Position numbers and translations under genes: made by a program
Notes under the pieces: generated by a model
What the model was told of the DNA's origin: nothing
Seen by the model: the letters and a program-made list of their open reading frames with translations, nothing else
Databases searched by the model: none
Shown here: positions 1-5,130 of the stretch, one piece after another
How positions within the stretch are numbered: the first letter of the stretch is position 1
Layout of the letters: each line of letters opens with the position of its first letter
Origin: Gammaproteobacteria bacterium
GTDB lineage: Bacteria; Pseudomonadota; Gammaproteobacteria; Competibacterales; Competibacteraceae
Assembly: GCA_020047885.1 (NCBI GenBank)
Contig: JAIFNF010000089.1
Coordinates: 1-7,482 of the forward strand
Length of the DNA: 7,482 nucleotides
Direction of reading: 5' to 3'

Positions 1-393
1 CAGCGCTTCGCGCCAGTCTTGCCAGGCCTGCTCGTTCCAGATTTCAAACTTGTTACCCTGTCCCACCAGCACCACCCGCTTATCCAGATTGGCAAATTCC
101 CGCAGGGGCGCGGGCAATAGAATCCGACCGCTGGCGTCCATCCCGCACTCTTCCGCATGGCCCAACAGCAAGCGTTTCAGGGCGCGGGCCCGAGCATTAA
201 CGCTGGAAAGCTGGATGAGTTTCCGCTCGACCTCTTCCCAAACCGGTAGCGGATAGAGCAACAGGCAACGGTCACGGTCGACCGTTAAAATCAATTGGCC
301 GTCGGCAGCGTCCAGCAAATGCTGGCGGTAACGGGTCGGCATTGACAACCGACCTTTGGCGTCCAGCAACAGCGGATTGATGCCCCGGAACAA
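1..393 (-). CDS. mraZ: Transcriptional regulator MraZ (partial, C-terminus off the window)
   Basis: MraZ is the DNA-binding regulator encoded first in the dcw (division and cell wall) cluster; it represses its own promoter. The 131 visible residues follow the E. coli protein closely. Two SpoVT-AbrB-like halves are present, each with the DxxxR signature: DAKGR at residues 11-15 and DASGR at 86-90. Other family stretches are RLSMPTRYR, LLLYPLPVWEEVE, LLLGHAEECGMD and VGQGNKFEIWNE. The start is TTG (391-393, minus strand), because this residue matches the conserved MFRG N-terminus and a strong GGAG Shine-Dalgarno sequence (within AAGGGGGAGA, 399-408) lies 6 nt upstream. No ATG is available until codon 18, inside the first domain. 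The family is about 150 residues long, so roughly 20 C-terminal residues and the expected rsmH and ftsL genes lie beyond the left edge. Only the off-window C-terminus is unseen. Confidence 0.96.
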   Translation of the reverse strand, partial: MFRGINPLLLDAKGRLSMPTRYRQHLLDAADGQLILTVDRDRCLLLYPLPVWEEVERKLIQLSSVNARARALKRLLLGHAEECGMDASGRILLPAPLREFANLDKRVVLVGQGNKFEIWNEQAWQDWREAL

Positions 394-430
394 CCCTGTC
401 TCCCCCTTGAAGATCGGGACAACCTAGCGT

Positions 431-455
431 CCCACTTTCCCCCACTTTTCGCCAC
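431..455 (-). promoter_or_regulatory. MraZ operator: three GTGGG-type boxes at 10-bp period
   Basis: On the minus strand the pentamers GTGGC (451-455), GTGGG (441-445) and GTGGG (431-435) are separated by exactly 5 bp each, so all lie on the same helical face. This matches the known E. coli MraZ-binding region, which has TGGG-containing direct repeats with 5-bp spacers between Pmra and the mraZ start codon. Here they lie between the -10 and the TTG start, in the same arrangement, which supports autoregulation. A further GTGGG at 470-474 lies inside the promoter spacer but is out of phase with the other three. Confidence 0.85.
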
Positions 456-457
456 TA

Positions 458-487
458 ACTATAGGGAGACCCACCCGGCGCTGTCAA
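458..487 (-). promoter_or_regulatory. Predicted sigma-70 promoter of mraZ (Pmra)
   Basis: On the minus strand a perfect TTGACA -35 (482-487) is followed after an 18-bp spacer by TATAGT (458-463), which matches the -10 consensus at 5 of 6 positions. Transcription would start near 450, giving a leader of roughly 55-60 nt that contains the MraZ boxes. This position corresponds to Pmra of enteric bacteria, which drives the dcw cluster. The assignment rests on sequence match and context only. Confidence 0.8.
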
Positions 488-698
488 GACAATCCACCGA
501 GCGGTTTTTAAAAAAATACTTATATATACAATAAATTAAATTTTTAACTGGGATATGGAATCAATTCTCCGTCAAAAATCCTGGTGGGATGCTCCACAAC
601 CCCGGAACCCCCCACTGTCGGCCAGACTACTCGCGATGAATACTACCTCGCTCTCGTTCCAATGCCGAGGGGTACCGGGCGCATTAGAGGAAGAACTC
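488..698. other. Non-coding spacer with AT-rich tract, between mraZ promoter and membrane-protein gene
   Basis: No credible gene is seen here. Positions 506-550 are almost pure A/T, with a T-run, an A-run and a TATATATA stretch, in an otherwise GC-rich neighbourhood. The tract lies roughly 20-60 bp upstream of the mraZ -35 and could be a bent or UP-like region. The rest (555-698) is of ordinary composition, and its plus-strand open frame does not look like a protein. No convincing rho-independent terminator for the membrane-protein gene ending at 699 was found. Confidence 0.5.
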
Positions 699-1388
699 TT
701 ACAGCGCCATCAGCGCCAGGCCGATTTCATAAATCCCAAAAAGCATGACCCCTGCGCCAGCGGCAGTGCGCACCCCGGGACGGCGCACGAAACCCGTCAG
801 TGCTGCTGCCGCAGTTCCCATGGCCAGCAAGGTCGGCAAGGTTCCCAACCCAAAGCTGAGCAGCAATACCCCCCCCTCCAGCGCCCCGCCCGCGCTGATC
901 GCCCACACCAGCACGCTATACACCAGCCCACATGGCAACCAGCCCCACACCAGACCCATCCCCAGCGCCTGCCAGCGGGTGCGCACCGGCAATAACCGTC
1001 GCCCCAGCGGTTCGATCCGTCGCCAGAGAACGCCGCCCGCCCGTTCGACCCGGCTCAACAACCCGGGCCAACCGGCTAAATAGAGACCCAGCAGGATCAT
1101 AAATAGCCCAGCAATAACCTGTAATCCAAGTTGGGCATGACGCACCGACATTAAATGTGCTGCCCACGCCCCGATTCCACCCGCCAACATTCCGGCGACG
1201 ACATAACTGGCTATTCGCCCTAGGTTATAGACAAGAAGAAATGGCAGGCGGGTTCGCCATAATGATCCCGGCCTCATCGGCAACCCCAGGGTCAACGCGC
1301 CGACGATGCCGCCACACATGCCAAAACAATGAACGCCGCCGGTCAGCCCGATCAGGAAAGCCGCCGGATATAGAAGCTCAGGAGTCAC
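699..1388 (-). CDS. Sulfite exporter TauE/SafE (DsbD_2-like) family membrane protein
   Basis: This is a predicted inner-membrane protein of 229 residues with about six hydrophobic helices. It belongs to the TauE/SafE-DsbD_2-like group, members of which are linked to sulfur-compound export or to metal and redox handling for cytochrome assembly; the substrate cannot be told from sequence. Signature features are the N-terminal GGVHCFGMCGG (residues 17-27, cysteines 21 and 25 as CxxxC), YNLGRIASY (54-62) and WGWLPCGLVYS (148-158, Cys153). These paired cysteine motifs on helices 1 and 4 are typical of the group. I chose the GTG at 1386-1388: it begins just before the first helix and 10 nt after the purU stop, whereas a longer frame reaching 1607 would add 73 non-family residues lying wholly inside purU. 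The ribosome binding site is weak, so translational coupling to purU is likely. Confidence 0.85.
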   Translation of the reverse strand: MTPELLYPAAFLIGLTGGVHCFGMCGGIVGALTLGLPMRPGSLWRTRLPFLLVYNLGRIASYVVAGMLAGGIGAWAAHLMSVRHAQLGLQVIAGLFMILLGLYLAGWPGLLSRVERAGGVLWRRIEPLGRRLLPVRTRWQALGMGLVWGWLPCGLVYSVLVWAISAGGALEGGVLLLSFGLGTLPTLLAMGTAAAALTGFVRRPGVRTAAGAGVMLFGIYEIGLALMAL

Positions 1389-1398
1389 GTCGCCACGC

Positions 1399-2250
1399 CT
1401 ACCGCAACACCACCGTCTTGCCACCGTTCCGAAACACCCGACGCTCCAGATAGTAGTGAAGGGCGCGGGCCAGCACGATGTTTTCAATATCACGGCCCAC
1501 CGCCGCCAGATGCTCCGGGGTATGTGCGTGATCGACTCGCTCCACTTCCTGCTCGATGATCGGCCCCTCATCCAGATTGGCGGTGACGAAATGCGCCGTC
1601 GCGCCAATCAGCTTCACCCCCCGGTTATACGCCTGATGGTAAGGCTTGGCGCCTTTGAATCCCGGCAGGAAGGAGTGGTGAATGTTGATCGCCCGCCCGG
1701 CCAGCGCCTGGCATAACTCCGGGGACAGAATCTGCATATAGCGGGCGAGAATCACCAGTTCGGTGCGGGTTTGCTCCACCAGATTCAGAACCTGCTGCTC
1801 CTGCGCCGACTTTGTCTCCGGCGTCACCGGCAAATAGTGATAGGGAATCGTGTGCCATTCTGCCAGATGCGCCAATTCCTGGTGGTTCGACACAATCGCG
1901 GTAATGTCCATGGGCAACGCGCCGGTGCGATGCCGGTACAACAGATCATTCAGACAGTGTTCGGCTTTGGAGACCAGAATCAGCACCCGTGGTCGCCGCC
2001 GTGGATCGTAAAGCCGCCAGTCCATGGCAAATTCCTGCGCCAGGGGCGTGAAATGCTCCAGCAGCGCAGGCTCGCTGGCTTCGTCCAGGTCGAATTCCAG
2101 CCGCATGAAAAACCGGTTGTATTCGGTATCGCTGAACTGATCCGATTCAATGATGTTGGCGCGGTGGGCGGCCAGAACGCCGGATACGGCAGCGACAATG
2201 CCGACCCGATCCGGGCAGGCGATGGTTAAAACGTAGCGAAGAGGGTGCAT
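1399..2250 (-). CDS. purU: Formyltetrahydrofolate deformylase
   Basis: PurU hydrolyses 10-formyltetrahydrofolate to tetrahydrofolate and formate in the cytoplasm, balancing one-carbon pools and supplying formate for PurT-dependent purine synthesis. The 283-residue length is normal for the family. An ACT regulatory domain occupies residues 1-85 (CPDRVGIVAAVSGVLA at 12-27); in E. coli this domain mediates methionine/glycine control. The formyltransferase fold follows, with the catalytic triad visible as Asn189 and His191 in INIHHSFLP and Asp227 in LDEGPII. Further family stretches are LARYMQILSPELC and FKGAKPYHQAY. The ATG at 2248-2250 fits the family N-terminus, although no strong Shine-Dalgarno precedes it. 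It is the upstream gene of a likely two-gene unit with the membrane protein that follows. The AT-rich island begins about 50 bp upstream of its start. Confidence 0.97.
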   Translation of the reverse strand: MHPLRYVLTIACPDRVGIVAAVSGVLAAHRANIIESDQFSDTEYNRFFMRLEFDLDEASEPALLEHFTPLAQEFAMDWRLYDPRRRPRVLILVSKAEHCLNDLLYRHRTGALPMDITAIVSNHQELAHLAEWHTIPYHYLPVTPETKSAQEQQVLNLVEQTRTELVILARYMQILSPELCQALAGRAINIHHSFLPGFKGAKPYHQAYNRGVKLIGATAHFVTANLDEGPIIEQEVERVDHAHTPEHLAAVGRDIENIVLARALHYYLERRVFRNGGKTVVLR

Positions 2251-2299
2251 GAAGAACGTCTTGGGTGATGGTGAGAAAACACATTGTAAGCGAAAGCGC

Positions 2300-3290
2300 T
2301 GGGTGTTTACGCCGTTCGATCTTTTTTCCGCGCGGCAGCCTTGGGGAGAGCAGGCGGTTTTTGACTTTCCAATTTATCAGTATTTAGTCGCTACTTTTTC
2401 GCTCTTCCTTAATCAGTATCCACTGGTTTTAGTGCGTTATGTGAATTTATTCTTATGGATGATAACGGCTTTCTTTGGTTTTCGTATCTGTGAAAGTATA
2501 GGGTATCGACTTAGTGTATTCGTCGTTTTTTAATTAACTTTTTTGATACTACCAACTCTGCAATCTACTGATTCTGTTGAATCAATTCGTGCGGCAGCAG
2601 TTTTTTCTCTTTACTTTTATGGTAGCCTGTTTGCTTGTTACGGTTTTTTTGGAGATCTATCGCGGTAAGCTAACTACTGAAATTAGTTCCCAGAACCATC
2701 TTTGGAGTTGGTATTTTTGAATCATTGATCTCCGCTTTAAAAATGATTTCTGGAGTACTTTGGTTAATCGTTTTAATCAGTGGATTCCATCTTATTTCCT
2801 TTATATTTTTATGCTGGTGTCAGGTTTATCTTTGGCAATTGATAGAAGCATGAAAAACTTAAAAATTTCAATTTCAGCAATTCTGGCTTTTTTTCGGGAC
2901 GGCTGATTTTTTCAAATCTATATCTCATACATGATTACTACTAAATTTCAGTAGCAGTTACTATTTTTATTTCATTTGCAGTTTCTGCATCCTATTTGAT
3001 TAACGCTGCAATTAAAAAATTCCATTGGGTAACACAATATCGATTATTTCTATAGTATTTATTCTATTTTTTATCTATCAATTCATTACTCAAGAATCTT
3101 ATAGCTTGCGGATTCGTGCAGATTTTTGGAAGGCTGTAGAATATTCATTAAGTGGCGACAACATTTTCATTTTTATAAGTGAAAAATATGATCGAAAAAT
3201 CCGGATTTAGGTGGGCGTGTAAGTACTAAATTTATAGGCATAGCATCAAATGAATTCGAAAAAACTGCAATGTATAATTCAGAAATTTAG
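2300..3290 (+). pseudogene. Decayed GT-C membrane glycosyltransferase (family 39/PMT-like), truncated with stops and frameshifts
   Basis: Read as a path through several frames, this stretch gives a hydrophobic protein typical of bacterial GT-C enzymes that move lipid-linked sugars across the membrane. Homology-like sequence begins near 2312 with WGEQAVFDFPIYQYLVA, the acidic first-loop motif (D/E)FPxY of family 39-like proteins, and continues to 2533. In the same frame it resumes after a TAA at 2531, to 2665. It then shifts frame, has a TGA at 2718, and reads FKNDFWSTLVNRFNQW and PSYFLYIFMLVSGLSLA up to about 2894. It shifts again to SGRLIFSNLYLIHDYY, stops at TAA 2942, runs to about 3020, shifts to 3025-3197 (ISIISIVFILFFIYQF, DFWKAVEYSLSGD), and shifts once more to about 3290 (NPDLGGRVSTKFIGIASN). 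The first roughly 50-60 residues are missing. The region is AT-rich, unlike both neighbours, which suggests acquisition followed by decay. The family call is from pattern recognition only. Confidence 0.65.
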
Positions 3291-3490
3291 ATCTATTCTA
3301 ATTGAAAATACTGAAAGCCAATGCCTCAAGTTAGCAAAGTCATCTGCAACACACTATTTTTCAGATGAAGGGAAAGTGTTTATAAGGACTGCAAATACTT
3401 CCACTCATCGTACAGAGTCCGTGCGGTAGTCGACTCACGTTTTTGTTCTCATGCAAATTTTTTTGCGACCGAAATCTGGGGCGATCAATC
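3250..3490 (+). pseudogene. Unrecognised broken coding stretch (59-codon ORF plus frameshifted continuation)
   Basis: An ATG at 3250 opens a 59-residue frame ending with TAG at 3427-3429. It is hydrophilic, with stretches such as SATHYFSDEGKVFIRTANTS. A -1 shift at about 3426 would continue it as VVDSRFCSHANFFATEIWGD to about 3490, where the transposase scrap on the other strand begins. The preceding frame (ending near 3290) may join it by another shift, so it could be the C-terminal soluble part of the decayed glycosyltransferase or the remains of a second gene. I do not recognise the family. There is no recognisable ribosome binding site at 3250, and the stretch shares the AT-rich composition of the island. 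Confidence 0.3.
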
Positions 3491-3671
3491 GCTGAAAGCC
3501 CATCACTTCCTTGATGATGTCAAAGACCAGTTCGGAGATGGTTTTCTGTTTGGCGTGGCATACTTTAATATTTTGGGATTCTGACCCGGCGTTATACTGC
3601 CCACTGTCATAACTTGACCTTTTGAACCGCCAAGTCGCCAAGCGTCCTCGCTGGTTTTGATCTACGTTCAT
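3485..3671 (-). pseudogene. Transposase C-terminal remnant (IS5/IS1182-like DDE type)
   Basis: An open frame runs on the minus strand from 3671 to 3435. Its middle part, encoded at about 3485-3590, reads HAKQKTISELVFDIIKEVMGFQR. This matches the closing part of many DDE transposases, in the form YxxRKxIVEPVFGxIKExxGFRxF, including the conserved glutamate and the GF(R/Q) turn. After GFQR the usual ending (xLRGLxKVxxEWxLVCLAxN) is absent and the frame diverges, so the gene is cut at about 3485. Everything upstream (the catalytic DDE core) is also missing. It is therefore a dead fragment. The first 25 or so residues of the frame (3595-3671) look unrelated to transposases and may belong to a dispersed repeat. 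Confidence 0.55.
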
Positions 3672-3805
3672 CTGCGGATCACAATGTTCAGTTTATGGCA
3701 GTGCCAAGTATACATCGCTTTTAGGGCGGTCGTATTTGGTAAGTGATTGATTTTTTAGCATCGTGATGAGCGCGCTATTTCTCAGCGGAGTCGGTCATTT
3801 TTTTG
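3672..3805. other. Intergenic remainder of the island, downstream of rsmJ
   Basis: No gene is seen. The stretch is of mixed composition with short T-runs. It lies immediately downstream of the rsmJ stop (minus strand), where a terminator for the phasin-rsmJ unit might be expected. The only self-complementary element is the short palindrome AGCGCGCT (3770-3777), which is not followed by a T-tract on the minus strand, so I do not call a terminator. Confidence 0.4.
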
Positions 3806-4588
3806 TCACGATCGCAGGTAGAGATCGAAACGGGTGTTCGGGGCGATGATGTGCGCATCGGGTGAAGAGCCAGCGAGCGCAGGTGCCAGCCGGGGCCGTT
3901 TCACCACCACGCGACGTCGGGCGCAGGCCAGTGCCGCGATCAGCAGTTGTGGGGCGTCGTCGTCATCGCCGACCAGTTGCCGCAGCAGGCGCATTGCCTT
4001 GCTGGCCAGTGCGGTTTTTCGACGATGCGGGTACATAGGATCAAGATAGACCACATCCGGTCGCTGATCTTCGTGCAGCGTGAGCAGATATTCACCCCCC
4101 TCCGCCTGGCTAACGCTCAGACGTTCCCGAACCCAGTGGCCGATTTCCGGATCATGCGTGGCGCGTTGCCATCCATCGCGGAGCAAAGCGGCCATGATCG
4201 GTGAACGTTCTACCAGTTGCACCCGGCAACCGAGGCTGGCTAGCACAAAGGCGTCCTGACCGAGGCCGGCGGTGGCGTCGATGACGGTAGGCATTGCGCC
4301 GCTTTTCAAACCGACGGCCCGCGCCAGGGGTTGTCGGCGGCCGCCGCCGAATTGCCGCCGGTGCGCCGCGGTTCCTGTCGTGAAGTCGATGAAGATCGGG
4401 CCGGGCGCATGGACGCCGAGTTGCCGCAGTTCCAGCCGGGATTCGGTGAGAACGAGGAGATAGGCGGGGGAGGTGGGTAGGGGATCAACGACCAGAGGCA
4501 GCGCGAGTTCAGCCGCCAGATTTGCGGCTTCCGCCCATCGCGCCGGCGATTCTACCGTGACCGCGCCGGCGAGGTCGTTGGGAGCCAT
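3806..4588 (-). CDS. rsmJ: 16S rRNA (guanine(1516)-N(2))-methyltransferase RsmJ
   Basis: RsmJ methylates N2 of G1516 in 16S rRNA of the small subunit using S-adenosylmethionine. The 260-residue product matches E. coli RsmJ along its length: LVLTESRLELRQ (46-57), IFIDFTTGTAAHRRQFGGGR (65-84), the SAM-binding motif DATAGLGQDAFVLAS (104-118), ERSP with the ribose-binding acidic residue (127-130), the catalytic-type YLDPMYPHRRK (181-191), VVVKRP (227-232) and C-terminal RFDLY (253-257). I chose the ATG at 4586-4588, which begins 10 bp after the phasin stop and about 9 residues ahead of the E. coli start by alignment. An in-frame ATG at 4621 would add 11 residues and overlap the phasin gene by 23 bp. 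Neither start has a well-spaced Shine-Dalgarno, so coupling to phasin translation is plausible. Function is secure; the start is less so. Confidence 0.94.
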   Translation of the reverse strand: MAPNDLAGAVTVESPARWAEAANLAAELALPLVVDPLPTSPAYLLVLTESRLELRQLGVHAPGPIFIDFTTGTAAHRRQFGGGRRQPLARAVGLKSGAMPTVIDATAGLGQDAFVLASLGCRVQLVERSPIMAALLRDGWQRATHDPEIGHWVRERLSVSQAEGGEYLLTLHEDQRPDVVYLDPMYPHRRKTALASKAMRLLRQLVGDDDDAPQLLIAALACARRRVVVKRPRLAPALAGSSPDAHIIAPNTRFDLYLRS

Positions 4589-4598
4589 AACATGGGGA

Positions 4599-4952
4599 TT
4601 ACGCCGCTTTGAGGAAGACATCCTTCAGCGTCGCCCGGTTTAAGCCATCCACTTCGGTCTGGAAACGGGCGTTCATCTCTGACAGGGCTTTCATGTCGTG
4701 CAGCACCTTGTATTGCACGGTCTGAGCGATTTGCGTCTGGCGTTTGCAGAAATCCTGAAGGCTTTGGGGATCGGTGATTTCCGCGGCAGCGCGCATCTGG
4801 TTCAGGCCGATGTTCATGTAGGCTTTAACTGCGTTGATTTGAAAGACCATCATTTTTTCCAGGGCCGCAACGAACATACGGTTGGCCTTGACCAGGGGTT
4901 CTGGCAAGGTTTGTGGGGTTTTCAGGGTTTTTCTCAACAGATCGATGACCAT
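4599..4952 (-). CDS. Phasin family protein (PHA granule-associated)
   Basis: Phasins are small amphipathic helical proteins that coat polyhydroxyalkanoate granules and set their number and size. This 117-residue product has the family look: no membrane segment, and long helices with alternating hydrophobic heptads. The core VKANRMFVAALEKMMVFQ (21-38) and NAVKAYMNIGLNQMRAAAE (40-58) corresponds to the phasin_2 pattern in which an aromatic/Ala/Glu helix precedes a (D/S)PQSLQDF segment (61-68), then QTQIAQTVQYKVLHDMKALSEM. The start at 4950-4952 is preceded by AGGAG with 7-nt spacing. An in-frame ATG at 5033 would add 27 cysteine- and threonine-rich residues translated from the promoter region and is rejected. 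It is followed 10 bp later by rsmJ. No phaA, phaB or phaC synthesis genes are in view, so the partner PHA machinery must lie elsewhere. Confidence 0.85.
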   Translation of the reverse strand: MVIDLLRKTLKTPQTLPEPLVKANRMFVAALEKMMVFQINAVKAYMNIGLNQMRAAAEITDPQSLQDFCKRQTQIAQTVQYKVLHDMKALSEMNARFQTEVDGLNRATLKDVFLKAA

Positions 4953-4985
4953 GATGCGCTCCTGGTGCTGGATGTTTGCCAACGT

Positions 4986-5027
4986 TGTTGCAGTGCAATA
5001 TAGCCGGATTGATGTTGCAGCGCAACA
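4986..5027. repeat. Two near-identical dyads over the phasin promoter, candidate PhaR operator
   Basis: TGTTGCAGCGCAACA (5013-5027) is a perfect inverted repeat with 6-bp arms and a 3-bp centre. TGTTGCAGTGCAATA (4986-5000) repeats 13 of its 15 bases, 27 bp away. The first covers the predicted -35 and the second covers the -10 and the expected start site. In PHA-producing bacteria the repressor PhaR binds TTGC/TGC-GCA-rich dyads at phasin promoters and is released when it binds PHA granules. The match in position and sequence makes PhaR control the leading explanation, but no phaR gene is in this window. Confidence 0.6.
4997..5025 (-). promoter_or_regulatory. Predicted promoter of the phasin gene
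   Basis: On the minus strand TATATT (4997-5002, 5 of 6 to the -10 consensus) lies 17 bp downstream of TTGCGC (5020-5025), a weak -35 matching only the TTG. A start near 4990 would leave a leader of about 40 nt. A weak -35 would fit a regulated promoter. Support comes mainly from the overlap of both elements with the two dyads described separately. Confidence 0.45.
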
Positions 5028-5130
5028 TGGCAAATCATTTTTTCTGGCAGGGCAAAATTCACCCTGTGAAATGGATAAACTGAACTATCCTTCCAACAGA
5101 CAATGACTTTCGGGATAACGGAGCAGCATC

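Larger units (their letters stand above)
4953..5130. promoter_or_regulatory. Divergent intergenic region between phasin and aspartoacylase-like gene
   Basis: This spacer must carry promoters for both directions. The minus-strand (phasin) side holds the dyads and promoter described separately. On the plus-strand side, GGAG at 5120-5123 sits 7 nt before the TTG start at 5131. I could not find a convincing -35/-10 pair for the plus-strand unit. Short elements such as TATCCT (5085-5093 area) are too weak to call. Confidence 0.4.

Noticed and set aside
575..610. Hairpin GGTGGGA/TCCACA as terminator of the membrane-protein gene
   Set aside because: The stem is short and bulged, and no U-tract follows.
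555..995. 146-residue plus-strand open frame starting in the intergenic region
   Set aside because: Most of it is antisense to the membrane-protein gene and it is rich in Pro, His and Gln; no domain and no ribosome binding site.
1389..1607. N-terminal extension of the membrane protein to an upstream ATG (302-residue version)
   Set aside because: The extra 73 residues lie wholly within purU in another frame, are arginine/tryptophan-rich and unlike the family; the GTG at 1388 matches the family start.
2283..2288. Possible -10 (TACAAT, minus strand) for purU
   Set aside because: The hexamer is good but no acceptable -35 lies 16-19 bp upstream, so the promoter cannot be supported.
2249..2311. 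Start of the 94-residue plus-strand frame as a true N-terminus for the glycosyltransferase
   Set aside because: The first 20 or so residues come from the purU leader and start codon region read backwards and do not resemble the family; protein-like sequence starts near 2312, so the gene is truncated.
3760..3805. Terminator for rsmJ
   Set aside because: Only a short AGCGCGCT palindrome is present, with no T-tract after it in the minus direction.
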